From positions 1 through 37,428 of the forward strand of contig JAAYYU010000040.1 in NCBI GenBank assembly GCA_012515235.1: 37,428 bases of DNA, in the 5' to 3' direction. This DNA comes from Candidatus Anammoximicrobium sp. (GTDB taxonomy: Bacteria > Planctomycetota > Planctomycetia > Pirellulales > Pirellulaceae). Made by a program: the position numbers and the translations under genes. Position 1 is the stretch's first letter, and the number at the start of each line of letters is the position of its first letter. The notes beneath the pieces were generated by a model. It did no database searches. It worked only from the letters and a program-made list of their open reading frames with translations, and was not told the DNA's origin. Positions 1 through 8,725 of the stretch are shown here, piece by piece.

Positions 1-1
1 A

Positions 2-463
2 GTGGGCGTCGTTGCCCCGGTTGTCGCAGTTCAGAAGGGCAACCCGAAAGGGCTGGCGAAGTTCGACGACTTGGCCCGTCCCGGACTGCGCGTCGCCTTG
101 AGCAACCCCGAGTACTCCACGTGCGGCGAGATGATATTCCAATTGCTCGACAAGAAAGGTCTTAAGGACGCGGTGTTGCAGAACGTCGAGAACCGTTTGA
201 CGAAGGGCCACGGCACGCTGGGAACGCTGCTGAAGACCGGGGCCGTAGACGTCGTGATCATGTGGAACGGCGTGGCCCACACCTTTGGCGACAGCGTCCA
301 GATCGTCCCCACGCCGTACGAGTACGACACGGAAGTCCGCGTCCACGTGATCGGATTGAGCTATGCCGAACACTCCGCGGCGATGCGGCGATTCGTGGAC
401 TTCTGTAAGACCAAAGGGCCGGAGGTCTTCGCCGCGCACGGCTACACGAAGGACGCCAAATGA
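2..463 (+). CDS. ABC transporter substrate-binding protein, 5' truncated by window edge
   Basis: C-terminal about 153 residues of a periplasmic substrate-binding protein of the ModA-like type (solute-binding family 11). The gene is open to the left edge, so the GTG at 2 is not a credible start. The stop overlaps the next ATG (ATGA at 460-463), so the two are translationally coupled. The sequence lines up along its whole length with the C-terminal part of the next gene: a KGNPK segment, a GAVDVVIMW core that matches GALDAVIVW, and an ending in HGY. The two are therefore tandem paralogues. This protein would bind the solute outside the inner membrane and deliver it to the permease downstream. 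Molybdate, tungstate or another oxyanion is inferred from the family; the sequence does not fix the ligand. Confidence 0.85.
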   Translation: MGVVAPVVAVQKGNPKGLAKFDDLARPGLRVALSNPEYSTCGEMIFQLLDKKGLKDAVLQNVENRLTKGHGTLGTLLKTGAVDVVIMWNGVAHTFGDSVQIVPTPYEYDTEVRVHVIGLSYAEHSAAMRRFVDFCKTKGPEVFAAHGYTKDAK

Positions 464-1272
464 AATACGCCGTACTGTTGCTGGCCGCGAGCGTGCTGGG
501 CCTGACGCTTGGCGGCGGCTGCCGCCCAGTCGATCCGTCGGCGGAGCGCCAGGCCCGGCCTCAGATGCTCTTGTTCTGCGGGGCCGGCTTGCGCCCGCCC
601 GTAGACATACTCGTGGAAGAATTCTCGGCGGCCCAGCAGGTTAGCATGGCCGTGGATTATGCGGGAAGCGAGATGTTGCTGTCCAAGATGAAGCTCAGCG
701 GACAGGGAGATCTCTACATGCCGGGCGACAACCGGTACGTGGATGCGGCCGCTGCGGAGGGCCTGATCGCGTCGCAGGAAAGCATCTGCTACTTCGTTCC
801 GGTGATCCTGGTTTGCAAGGGCAATCCGAAGCAGATCCGGGGTTTGGCCGATCTGGCTCGCGAGGACGTCCGCGTAGGATTGGGCGATCCGCGGGCGTGC
901 TCGGTGGGCGTGGTGTCCCGCGAGGTGCTGAAGAAGAACAACATGGCCTGGGAGACCATCGAGCCGTCCGTGAAGTTCCAGTCGGCGACGGTCAACGAAC
1001 TGGGCATGCAGGTGCAAACAGGGGCCCTGGACGCCGTCATCGTCTGGGACGCGGTCGCCAAGCAGTACGCGCAACATGCCGACGAGGTTCCGATTCCGTT
1101 GTCGCACAACGTCGTCACGGCGGTGGATTTGGCCGTTCTTTCCTCCAGCCAACATGCCGAAGCGGCGCGGCGGTTTGTGGAATTCGCCTGCTCCAGCCGG
1201 GGCCGTGAAATCTTTCGGCAGCACGGGTACTTGGTCTCCCCTCCCACGATGCCGGAAAGCGTTGTCGAATGA
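460..1272 (+). CDS. ABC transporter substrate-binding lipoprotein (ModA-like)
   Basis: A 270-residue exported binding protein. It begins with a short basic/hydrophobic signal ending in LGGGC, a lipobox with the acylated Cys near residue 21, so it is probably a lipoprotein. After that comes a two-lobed binding fold: an early lobe with DYAGSEMLLSKM, a hinge around KGNPK (about residues 121-125), and GALDAVIVWD near 188-197, typical of the ModA/SBP_bac_11 class. It is the second of two adjacent homologous binding proteins and overlaps both neighbours by 4 bp, so the operon is tightly coupled. The substrate is inferred to be an oxyanion such as molybdate or tungstate. A specialised second binding protein for a different anion is equally possible. 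Confidence 0.87.
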   Translation: MKYAVLLLAASVLGLTLGGGCRPVDPSAERQARPQMLLFCGAGLRPPVDILVEEFSAAQQVSMAVDYAGSEMLLSKMKLSGQGDLYMPGDNRYVDAAAAEGLIASQESICYFVPVILVCKGNPKQIRGLADLAREDVRVGLGDPRACSVGVVSREVLKKNNMAWETIEPSVKFQSATVNELGMQVQTGALDAVIVWDAVAKQYAQHADEVPIPLSHNVVTAVDLAVLSSSQHAEAARRFVEFACSSRGREIFRQHGYLVSPPTMPESVVE

Positions 1273-2099
1273 CCGCACCCGCCCCGGCTGCGCGCCCCGT
1301 CGGTGGTCTGACCGGCCACCTGATGCGGGCCGTGTTCCAGCTCCTGTGCCTCGCGTTTGTGGGGTTTGTGGTTTTGCTGCTGGTGGGCGACGCCTTGTAT
1401 GTGGACGGCCAGGCGATCCGGACGGTTTGGACGGCGCCCTACGTCCGGAACGCGTTGTGGATGAGCACCTGGACCAGCCTCGTGACGGTGGCCATCTCGC
1501 TGGTGTTTGCCATTCCCGTGGGTTACGTTCTGAGCCGGCACTCGTTTCCGGGCCGCTCCTGGGTGGATGCCATCGTGGACTTGCCCATTGTCTTCCCGCC
1601 GCTGGTCGCCGGCCTGACGCTGCTGGTGTTCTTTACGCAGACGGGCCTCGGCCGCTGGATTGAGGACGTCGGGTTCCGCTTCGTCTTTCAACCCAAAGGG
1701 ATCGTGCTCTGCCAGTTCCTGATTTCGGCGAGCTACGCCGTGCGCGCGGCCAAGGTCGGGTTCGACGGGGTTGATCGGCGGATGGAGCACGTGGCGTTGA
1801 CCCTGGGGCACTCGGAATGGTCCGTGTTTCGGCGCGTGTCGCTGCCCCTGGCGCGGAACGGCATCATTGCCGGCGCGATCATGACCTGGGCCCGCGCCTT
1901 CGGGACTTTTGGCCCGCTGTTGATCTTCGTGGGCTCCTTCCGGGGGCGGACCGAGGTGCTGAGCACGACGATCTTCCTGGAGCAGTCGGTGGGGCGGTTG
2001 GACGTGGCTCTGGTGATCGCCTTGCTGCTGATCGGCATGGCGCTGCTGGCCTTGGTGGGTATCCGCTTTCTGGACCGCAACGCGTCGCTGGGACCGTAA
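1269..2099 (+). CDS. ABC transporter permease (ModB/TupB-like)
   Basis: A 276-residue inner-membrane permease with about five to six hydrophobic segments: near residues 15-35, 60-85, 100-120, 135-150, 195-225 and 245-265. The cytoplasmic EAA-type loop that docks to the ATPase is clear near 175-200 (EHVALTLGHSEWSVFRRVSLPL), with the glycine in place. This loop and the following WARAFGTFG are characteristic of the molybdate/tungstate/sulfate permease class (BPD_transp_1). It starts inside the previous gene (ATGA overlap) and ends 11 bp before the ATPase start, so all components belong to one transcript. Confidence 0.88.
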   Translation: MTAPAPAARPVGGLTGHLMRAVFQLLCLAFVGFVVLLLVGDALYVDGQAIRTVWTAPYVRNALWMSTWTSLVTVAISLVFAIPVGYVLSRHSFPGRSWVDAIVDLPIVFPPLVAGLTLLVFFTQTGLGRWIEDVGFRFVFQPKGIVLCQFLISASYAVRAAKVGFDGVDRRMEHVALTLGHSEWSVFRRVSLPLARNGIIAGAIMTWARAFGTFGPLLIFVGSFRGRTEVLSTTIFLEQSVGRLDVALVIALLLIGMALLALVGIRFLDRNASLGP

Positions 2100-2110
2100 G
2101 AGGCTCCGTC

Positions 2111-3214
2111 ATGGTGTTCCTGGATCATCTATCGTATGCGATCGGCGGCTTTCGGTTGAACGGCCTCACGTTGCGCATCGAGCCCGGGGAATACTTCGTG
2201 CTGCTGGGGCCGCCCGGAGCGGGCAAGAGCATCCTGATGGAGTGTGCGTGTGGATTGCGGCCAGTGCAGGCGGGCCGGATTGTGATCGGCGGCGTAGATG
2301 TGACCGACCGGGAACCGCGGGCGCGAGGCATCGGCTACGTGCCCCAGGATTATGCCTTGTTCCCGCACAAGACCGTCCGCGGCAACATCGGGTTCGGCCT
2401 GATTCCCAGACGCCTGTCCGGACGCGAGTTGGCCCGCCAGGTCGAAGCCGCGGCCGAGGTCCTGGGCATCGGCCACCTGCTGGAACGGCGGATCGGCGGA
2501 CTCAGCGGCGGGGAACGGCAGCGGGTGGCCATCGCCCGCGCGCTGGTGGTGCAGCCCACGGTGCTGTTGCTGGACGAGCCGGTCAGCGCCTTGGACGAAT
2601 CCACGCGACGCGCGGTCTGCGGCGAATTGCGGACGCTGCACGATCGCCTGCAGCTGACGACCATTCACATCAGCCACAACCAGCAGGAGGCGTTCAGCGT
2701 GGCCGACCGGGCCGGCGTCCTGTTCGACGGGACGTTGGTCCAAGTGGACACGCTGGGCAACCTGTTGCGCAAACCGTGCGACGAGCGGGTGGCCCAGTTC
2801 ATGTGCTGTGAGAACATCTTCGCGGGCCGGGCTGCGTCGCCGGAGGGATCGTCCGGCGGAAGCTGGATCGAAAGCGGCCCACTGCGGATCCAGATCCGCT
2901 GTGCGTGCCAGGGGGACGTCCGGTTTCTGGTGCGTCCCGAGAACGTGCAAATCGTGCCGGCGGAGACCGCTGGAAAGCCGCCCCATGCCGTGACCCGCGG
3001 CCGGCTGCGCCAGATCCAGGACTACGGCGCGTACTGCCGCGTGGTCGTGGATGGGGGACCGGATCTCGTAGCCTACATCTCCCCCGCGCTCGTGGCCCAG
3101 CACGACTTGCGGCCCGGCAGCGATGTCTGGGCCGTCATCCATCCCGACGCCGTGCAGCTTCTTCCGCCGCGGCAGGTCACCGGCAGGACGGGGGCTGACG
3201 GACAGGCGAACTAG
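2111..3214 (+). CDS. ABC transporter ATP-binding protein (ModC-like, with TOBE-type C-terminus)
   Basis: A 367-residue nucleotide-binding subunit that powers the importer. Walker A is GPPGAGKS (33-40), the Q-loop lies in VPQDYALFPH (77-86), the signature is LSGGERQ (131-137), Walker B is VLLLDEP (151-157) and the H-loop His is about 189. Residues from about 230 to the end form a regulatory region of the TOBE kind (LVRPENVQIVP), common in oxyanion and sugar importers. The ATG at 2111 was chosen because the ABC fold begins immediately after it. The frame is open further upstream, but only through the permease gene. Family knowledge supports molybdate/tungstate-type import; the exact substrate remains inferred. 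Confidence 0.9.
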   Translation: MVFLDHLSYAIGGFRLNGLTLRIEPGEYFVLLGPPGAGKSILMECACGLRPVQAGRIVIGGVDVTDREPRARGIGYVPQDYALFPHKTVRGNIGFGLIPRRLSGRELARQVEAAAEVLGIGHLLERRIGGLSGGERQRVAIARALVVQPTVLLLDEPVSALDESTRRAVCGELRTLHDRLQLTTIHISHNQQEAFSVADRAGVLFDGTLVQVDTLGNLLRKPCDERVAQFMCCENIFAGRAASPEGSSGGSWIESGPLRIQIRCACQGDVRFLVRPENVQIVPAETAGKPPHAVTRGRLRQIQDYGAYCRVVVDGGPDLVAYISPALVAQHDLRPGSDVWAVIHPDAVQLLPPRQVTGRTGADGQAN

Positions 3215-3226
3215 CAGGTGTCCCTG

Positions 3227-4420
3227 ATGAACGTGATCACAATCGCCCGCGAGTACGGCGCCGGGGGCGCAGAGTTGTCGCGCCTGCTGGCTCAGAGCTT
3301 GGGCTGGGAATTGCTGGACCGCGAGTTGCTGCACCAGGCGGCGGAAACGCAGCACGTGCCCGACGCCGAGCTGGAACGGATGGACGAGCGGGCGATCGCG
3401 ATGGCCGACCGCTTTCAGCTGCATCCGCCGCACCAGTCGTACCTCGAGGGACTCCGGAAGGCGGTCCAGCAGGCGGCCGCCCGCGGGCGGGTGATCCTGG
3501 TGGGCCGCGGGGCGCGCCACCTGCTTGGCGAGCGGCCGGACTGCCTGCACCTGAGGCTGGCGGCGCCCCCGGCGTGGCGGGCGGAACGCATGGCCCGGCG
3601 GCAAGGCTGGCCGCTCGAGGCGGCGTTGGCCCGCTGTGCCGAAGTGGACCGCGCGCGCCGCCAGTTCACCCGCTATTTTTTCGGCCAGGCGGCGACGCAA
3701 TCGGCGCAGTACGACCTGGTCGTGAACACCGGCCGCGTCGCGTTGCAGGCGCTGGCGGAGACGGTCGCCGAGCTGGTCCAAGGTGCGCTCACGGCCGATT
3801 CGCCTCCGGCCTGGGGCGGTCCTGGGGCGGCGCCGCCGCGGGTCCTGACCCTGTCGCGGGAACTTGGAGCGGGCGAGCAAGGCTTCGCGCCGCCCTTGGC
3901 TCAACGGCTGGGGCTCCGCGTGTGCGACCGCGAGATGCTGGAACAGCAGGCGATTCGGTTAGGTGTCCCGGCGGCCGAACTGGAGAAGATCGACGAGCAG
4001 CCGGCCGGCTTCTTCCAGCGGTTCCGGCCGGGCGGCATCCACCAGCGGTACTTCCAGGCCCTGGAGCAACTGACCCGCGAAATGGCCGCCCGCGGCGATG
4101 TCCTGCTGGTCGGCCGCGGCGGCGGCTGGTTCCTCCGCGGCCATCCGACGGCCTTCCACGTCCACCTGACCGCGACGCTGGCGACGCGGGTGCGGCGCGT
4201 GATGGAGTACCGCTGGGTCCGCGAAGACGTGGCGCGGAAGCTGATCGCGCACAGCGACGCGCAACGCCGCAGGTTCTGCGAGAACGGCTTCGGCGTGGAC
4301 TGGTGCGATCCGCTGGAGTATCACCTGACGGTCAACAGCGGCCGTTTGGGGCCGCTGGCCGTGGATGCCGTGGTCCAGGCCGCCCAACGACATTGGAGCA
4401 CGGTTGCCCCGCCGAGTTGA
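3227..4420 (+). CDS. Tandem cytidylate-kinase-like protein (two PF13189-type domains)
   Basis: A 397-residue protein built from two copies of a cytidylate-kinase-like domain. Copy 1 starts ITIAREYGAGGAELS (about 4-18) and copy 2 LTLSRELGAGEQGFA (about 207-221). Each is followed by a DRELL/DREML motif and later by VGRGARHLL or VGRGGGWFL. In family members the N-terminal loop replaces the classic P-loop of CMP kinase. A nucleotide substrate has not been settled for the family, so only a nucleotide-binding or kinase-like role is proposed. ATG 3227 is preferred over GTG 3218 because AGGTG lies 6 nt upstream. It begins 12 bp after the ATPase, so it is likely co-transcribed with the transporter. 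That suggests a role tied to the imported anion, but this is inference. Confidence 0.78.
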   Translation: MNVITIAREYGAGGAELSRLLAQSLGWELLDRELLHQAAETQHVPDAELERMDERAIAMADRFQLHPPHQSYLEGLRKAVQQAAARGRVILVGRGARHLLGERPDCLHLRLAAPPAWRAERMARRQGWPLEAALARCAEVDRARRQFTRYFFGQAATQSAQYDLVVNTGRVALQALAETVAELVQGALTADSPPAWGGPGAAPPRVLTLSRELGAGEQGFAPPLAQRLGLRVCDREMLEQQAIRLGVPAAELEKIDEQPAGFFQRFRPGGIHQRYFQALEQLTREMAARGDVLLVGRGGGWFLRGHPTAFHVHLTATLATRVRRVMEYRWVREDVARKLIAHSDAQRRRFCENGFGVDWCDPLEYHLTVNSGRLGPLAVDAVVQAAQRHWSTVAPPS

Positions 4421-4480
4421 CATCTTCGTCAGGCGGGAAGGCCGGAGACACGATCGGCAAGCTGTGCGAAGGAGATTCGC

Positions 4481-4921
4481 TTGAAAGACGCTTTGGACTG
4501 GATCGGCATGTGGGCCCACGCGGTCCTGACGAACAAGTTCGTCGCCCTGACGCTGGGAGGCGCCCTCGGCACGCACGCACGCTACTGGCTGAGCCGCTGG
4601 TTCAACGAGGTCAGCTGGGCCCGCGGGTTCCCGTTGGGCACCCTGGCGATCAACATCAGCGGCTCGTTCATCTTGGGCGTCGCCGCCGTGCTCATTCTGG
4701 AACGGCTCCCGCCGTCGCAGCAAGCGTGGTATCTCCTGATCGGCACCGGGTTCTGCGGCGCGTACACCACGTTTTCAACTTTCGAGTGGGAGACGTTCAA
4801 GCTGGTCCGCGACGGCAACTTTGCCTTCGCCCTGCTGAACATCGCAGGCAGCGTACTGGTCGGGTTTTTGGGAGTTGTCCTCGCCGTCGTCCTGACGGGG
4901 CTGGTCATGCCGCGGCGTTAG
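4481..4921 (+). CDS. crcB: Fluoride channel/exporter CrcB (Fluc)
   Basis: A 146-residue four-helix membrane protein of the CrcB/Fluc family, which dimerises in the inner membrane and lets fluoride leave the cell. The family hallmarks are visible: GTLAINISGSF (about 53-63, with the conserved Asn) and GFCGAYTTFSTFE (about 90-102, with the Phe-box and TTFS motif). Four hydrophobic stretches lie near 20-38, 52-73, 83-100 and 115-140. The start is TTG at 4481, supported by a GGAG ribosome binding site just upstream. A longer N-terminus is not available because the preceding sequence has no better start. The next gene is a DUF190 protein, a frequent CrcB partner. I looked for a fluoride riboswitch in the 60 bp upstream and saw none. 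Confidence 0.93.
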   Translation: MKDALDWIGMWAHAVLTNKFVALTLGGALGTHARYWLSRWFNEVSWARGFPLGTLAINISGSFILGVAAVLILERLPPSQQAWYLLIGTGFCGAYTTFSTFEWETFKLVRDGNFAFALLNIAGSVLVGFLGVVLAVVLTGLVMPRR

Positions 4922-5000
4922 CGGCGGGCGATTCCCTGCTGGACACGGAATCGGCCGCGGGTAACCTGGAGCGCGTCAAGCCGCCGCGGAGGGAGGAAGC

Positions 5001-5342
5001 ATGAAGATCGAAGCCGATGCCAAACTGGTCACGATCTACGTCAACAGCACGGACCAATACCGGGGGCAGGCGCTGTATTCGGCCATCGTGGCGCTGTGCC
5101 AAGAGCGGGGCATCGCGGGGGCCACCGTGCTGCGTTGCGTGGAGGGCTACGGCGGCAGCGGCCATCTGCACACCACGCGACTGCTGGAACTGAGCGAGAA
5201 CCTGCCGGTCCGCATCGAGATCATCGACATCGCAGAACGCATCGACCCGCTGCTGGCGGCCTTGGAACCAATGCTCGGCGAGGGACTCGTGACCGTCGTC
5301 GACGTCCGTATCGCCCGGTACCTTCCCGATCCCAAGCTTTGA
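5001..5342 (+). CDS. DUF190 family protein (CrcB-associated)
   Basis: A 113-residue soluble protein of the DUF190 family, which has a small alpha/beta fold related to PII-type signalling proteins and often sits beside crcB. Seen here: the TIYVNSTDQYRGQALYSAIV start, the central GIAGATVLRCVEGYG and the ending LGEGLVTVVDVRIARY, all typical for the family. A GGAGGAAGC ribosome binding site stands 5 to 10 nt before ATG 5001. It begins 79 bp after crcB on the same strand. By context it could regulate or support fluoride export; no enzymatic motif is visible. Confidence 0.88.
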   Translation: MKIEADAKLVTIYVNSTDQYRGQALYSAIVALCQERGIAGATVLRCVEGYGGSGHLHTTRLLELSENLPVRIEIIDIAERIDPLLAALEPMLGEGLVTVVDVRIARYLPDPKL

Positions 5343-5920
5343 CATCCCTCGCAACCCTGTCCCTGTCCCGTCCCGCCCGTAGACGCTCTGCTTGACCATT
5401 TCGCTGGGCGTCAATGTGTCGCCGGGAATCCCTCCGGCTCGCACGCGCTCTCAGAAGTCGGCGGCGGTTTAGACTCCGACAACGCTCCCTCGCCAGAACG
5501 ACGATGACTCGCGCGATGCGCAGTGAGCTGTTTCTTCTTCCGTCTCCCCGCCGCCGTGCGATCGTAGGCCACGCTGCGTTGCTTGGAACATTCCCGGCGA
5601 TGCTGCGCTTGGCAGCCAGAGGGACAACGCAAATCCCCCCGGCATGCATTCCGGGGATCCGTCAAAAAACGTAGCCCGCAGGCCACGCAGCCAACCGCGC
5701 AACCCTGCAGTTTGGGATGACGCTCCAGCACGCAATCCAGGGCCAACAGATGATTCCGAGTTACAACCCAACGGCCGGATACTCGTGGAGTATTATGACG
5801 GAAAATCGGGACTCGAAAAAGAGCTGGCTCTGGGACAATCCCGGCCCGATGAGAATGTAGGAAGACGGGAGAATGCGAACTTCCCGTTGCACGTCAAGAG
5901 CCTGCTCAAGGTCATTCGCC
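5343..5920. other. Intergenic region without a convincing gene
   Basis: About 580 bp between the DUF190 gene and the GTPase promoter. Open frames here lack ribosome binding sites, recognisable motifs and the G/C-rich third positions of the neighbouring genes. A short palindromic patch (CCCCGGCATGCATTCCGGGG, 5636-5655) is present, but it has no T-run and I do not assign it a role. Confidence 0.5.
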
Positions 5921-5923
5921 ATC

Positions 5924-5952
5924 GTGACAGAGGGCCTTCGGTCGCTTATAAT
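5924..5952 (+). promoter_or_regulatory. Sigma-70-type promoter for the GTPase/polX operon, predicted leaderless
   Basis: GTGACA (5924-5929, five of six matches to TTGACA), a 17-bp spacer and a perfect TATAAT (5947-5952). Transcription would start at about 5958-5961. The GTPase ATG is at 5961 and has no Shine-Dalgarno sequence, so the mRNA is predicted to be leaderless or nearly so. Confidence 0.7.
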
Positions 5953-5960
5953 CCCCCGTC

Positions 5961-6962
5961 ATGCCGGCCAACCTGACGCAACAGTACCTGAAAGCTGAAG
6001 AGGCGTATCGCCGGGCGAGTTCGCCGGAGGAGGAGTTGGAATGCCTCCAGGTGATGCTCCGTGAACTGCCCAAGCACAAAGGCACGGACAAGCTGAATGC
6101 CGAGCTGAAGCAGAAGATCAGCAGGGTCAAGAAGGATCTGGAAGCCGGCAAAGGCAAGGCGAAGAAATCCAGCGGCTTCAAGTTGCCGCGGCAAGGCGCC
6201 GGGCGGGGCGTGATCATCGGCGGGCCGAACGCCGGCAAGAGCCAGTTGCTGCGGAGCCTGACGCGGGCCACGCCCGAGGTGGCTCCCTATCCGTTCACGA
6301 CCCGCGAGCCGATCCCCGGCATGATGCCCTGGGAAGATGTCTACGTCCAATTGGTCGACACGCCTCCCATCACGGCCGACGTGTTCGATCCGGTCACGCA
6401 GGCGCTGATCCGCGGGGCGGACCTGGTCGTGCTGCTGACCGATCTGGGCAGCGACGACGGCATCGATGCGTTCCAGGCGGTGTTGGATCACCTGAATTCG
6501 ACGAAGACGCGGCTGGCCAGGGAGTCGTGCCTGGACGAAAACGACGTCGGGCTGTCGTACACCCGGACGCTGCTGGCGCCGAACAAGATCGACGATCCGG
6601 CGGCCGCCGAACGACTGGAGATGCTGCACGCCTTCTGCCCGCTGGACTTTCCCGAATTCTTGATCTCCGCCCAGCACGGCACCGGCTTGGAGGACCTGCG
6701 CAACGCGATCTACGCGGCCTTGGACGTGGTCCGCGTGTACACGAAACTGCCCACGCACAAAGAACCTGATTACAGTCGCCCCTTCACCGTCCGGCGCGGT
6801 GGAACGCTACTGGACGTGGCGCTGCTGATCCACAAGGACTTTGCCCAAAACCTGAGACATGCCCGTGTCTGGGGCAGCCAGGTCCACGACGGCACGATGG
6901 TGAAAGGGGACTACGTGGTGTGTGACAAAGATGTCGTCGAACTGCACGTGGGATTGCCATGA
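5961..6962 (+). CDS. TGS-domain GTPase (DRG/Obg-related)
   Basis: A 333-residue GTP-binding protein. Residues 1-70 form a Lys/Glu-rich helical region. The G domain has G1 GGPNAGKS (87-94), G3 DTPP (133-136) and a G4-like NKID (208-211). About 255 to the end is a TGS-like module (RPFTVRRGGTLLDVALLIHKD then WGSQVHDGTMVKGDYVV). This arrangement is that of the DRG/Obg-type GTPases, which bind RNA or ribosomes; a ribosome-linked role here is inferred. It is transcribed from its own promoter with hardly any 5' leader. Its stop overlaps the polX start (ATGA at 6959), so the two are coupled, although no shared function is obvious. Confidence 0.85.
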   Translation: MPANLTQQYLKAEEAYRRASSPEEELECLQVMLRELPKHKGTDKLNAELKQKISRVKKDLEAGKGKAKKSSGFKLPRQGAGRGVIIGGPNAGKSQLLRSLTRATPEVAPYPFTTREPIPGMMPWEDVYVQLVDTPPITADVFDPVTQALIRGADLVVLLTDLGSDDGIDAFQAVLDHLNSTKTRLARESCLDENDVGLSYTRTLLAPNKIDDPAAAERLEMLHAFCPLDFPEFLISAQHGTGLEDLRNAIYAALDVVRVYTKLPTHKEPDYSRPFTVRRGGTLLDVALLIHKDFAQNLRHARVWGSQVHDGTMVKGDYVVCDKDVVELHVGLP

Positions 6963-8698
6963 CGAACGCCGAAATCGCCGCCGTCCTGGAGCAGGTTGCG
7001 GACCTGCTGGAATTCAAGAACGAGAACCCCTTTCGCGTGCGGGCCTACCGCAACGGCGCGCGGGCGATTCACGATCTGCCCGAATCCGTGGCGTCGATCG
7101 TCGCCGACAACGGGCAGCGGTTGCTGGAGATCGATGGCATCGGCAAGGCCGTCGCGGAGAAGGCGGCCACGCTGGCCCGCACCGGGCACCTGCCGCAGTT
7201 GAACGAACTGCTGGCGGAGATCCCGGCCAGCGTGCTGGCCATGATGCGGATTCCGGGAGTCGGCCCAAAGAAGGCGGCGGCCGTCTTCCACCAGTTGGGC
7301 GTGGCGACGCTGGACGACCTGAAGACGGCCTGCGAAGCCGGCCGCGTCCGCGGGCTGAAGGGGTTCGGCGCCAAGACCGAGAAGGCGATCCTGGACGGCA
7401 TCGCCATCGCCGCCTCGGCGGGTCAGCGCCTGTATTGGGCCGAGGCCGACCAGATTGCCCAGGCGTTGCGCGAGCACCTGCAAGACTGCGGGAGCATCGA
7501 GCAACTGGAGTTGGCCGGCAGCTATCGCCGCGGCCGCGACACGGTGGGCGATTTGGACGTCCTGGCCGTGGCTGGCAAGCCGGAGGAAGTGATGGACCGC
7601 TTCGGCAGCTTTCCGAGCGTGGCGGATGTGTTGGGCCGTGGCGACACGAAGATGTCGGTGCGGCTGAGCAGCGGTTTTCAGATCGACTTGAGGATCGTGC
7701 CGCGCGAGTCGTTCGGGGCCGCGTTGCAGTACTTCACGGGCTCCAAAGCCCACAACATCGTCCTCCGCGGGTTGGCCAAACAGCGGGGACTGAAGATCAA
7801 CGAGTACGGCGTGTTCCGCGTCGAAGGCGATCGGGAAACGTACGTCGCCGGCGCGGCCGAGGCGGACGTGTACGCCACGCTGGACCTGCCGTGCTTTCCG
7901 CCCGAGCTGCGCGAAGCGCGGCGGGAGTTCGACTGGGCCCAGTCGGGCGGTTTGCCGGAACTGGTCTGCCTGGAAGACATCCGGGGCGATCTGCACGCGC
8001 ATACCTCGGAGACGGACGGCCGCGACACGCTCGAGCAGATGGCCGAAGCCGCCCGACAACGCGGCTTGAAGTACCTGGCGATCACGGACCATTCGCAGCG
8101 CGTGACGATGGCTCACGGGCTGGATCCCAAACGCCTGCTGGCCCAGTGGGAACAGATCGATCGGTTGAATGATAAACTTGGCAAGGGATTCACCCTTCTC
8201 AAGGGCATCGAGTGCGACATTCTGGAAAAGGGCGGACTCGACCTGCCGGACGACGTGCTGGCAGGCGCCGACTGGGTCGTCGCCAGCGTCCACTATGGCC
8301 AGAAGCAGCCCCGCGAGCAAATCACCCAGCGCATCCTGGACGCCTTGGCCAATCCGTTTGTCTGCTGCATCGGCCATCCCACGGGCCGGTTGCTGAACAA
8401 ACGCGAAGGGTACGAACTGGACCTGGACGCCGTTTTTGCGGCCGCGGCGCAGCACGGCAAGATGCTGGAATTGAACGCCCATCCGATGCGGCTGGACCTG
8501 GACGACGTGGCGTGTGCCGCGGCCAAGGCCCACGGCGTACCGATCGTCATTTCCACCGACGCGCACCAGACCGAGGGATTGGACGACCTGCGTTACGGCA
8601 TCCTTCAAGCCCGCCGGGGCGGCTTGACCCGGGCCGACGTGGCCAATACGCTCACCTGGCCGCAACTGAAGAAGCGGCTGGCCGGACGCGCCCCGTGA
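6959..8698 (+). CDS. polX: DNA polymerase/3'-5' exonuclease PolX
   Basis: A 579-residue family X DNA polymerase used in base excision and gap-filling repair. Order of domains: an N-terminal 8-kDa-like region with helix-hairpin-helix motifs (LLEIDGIGKAVAEK near 55-68; RIPGVGPKKAA near 97-107). The polymerase palm follows, with GSYRRGRDTVGDLD (187-200; metal-binding Asp 198 and 200, third Asp about 243 in QIDLRI). Last is a C-terminal PHP exonuclease domain starting DLHAHTSETDG (344-354), with LAITDHSQ (374-380) and later metal ligands (SVHYGQ, NAHPMR, STDAHQ). All catalytic landmarks are present and the length is that of bacterial PolX. The 4-bp overlap with the GTPase gene indicates one operon. 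Confidence 0.95.
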   Translation: MTNAEIAAVLEQVADLLEFKNENPFRVRAYRNGARAIHDLPESVASIVADNGQRLLEIDGIGKAVAEKAATLARTGHLPQLNELLAEIPASVLAMMRIPGVGPKKAAAVFHQLGVATLDDLKTACEAGRVRGLKGFGAKTEKAILDGIAIAASAGQRLYWAEADQIAQALREHLQDCGSIEQLELAGSYRRGRDTVGDLDVLAVAGKPEEVMDRFGSFPSVADVLGRGDTKMSVRLSSGFQIDLRIVPRESFGAALQYFTGSKAHNIVLRGLAKQRGLKINEYGVFRVEGDRETYVAGAAEADVYATLDLPCFPPELREARREFDWAQSGGLPELVCLEDIRGDLHAHTSETDGRDTLEQMAEAARQRGLKYLAITDHSQRVTMAHGLDPKRLLAQWEQIDRLNDKLGKGFTLLKGIECDILEKGGLDLPDDVLAGADWVVASVHYGQKQPREQITQRILDALANPFVCCIGHPTGRLLNKREGYELDLDAVFAAAAQHGKMLELNAHPMRLDLDDVACAAAKAHGVPIVISTDAHQTEGLDDLRYGILQARRGGLTRADVANTLTWPQLKKRLAGRAP

Positions 8699-8725
8699 CT
8701 CTGAAGTTGTGCACGTCGACGGGGG

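Noticed and set aside
2129..3904. 591-codon - strand open frame opposite the ATPase and kinase-like genes
   Set aside because: It crosses two real genes on the opposite strand and encodes no known fold.
4421..4480. Fluoride riboswitch before crcB
   Set aside because: The space is only 60 bp and shows no pseudoknot-type fluoride motif.
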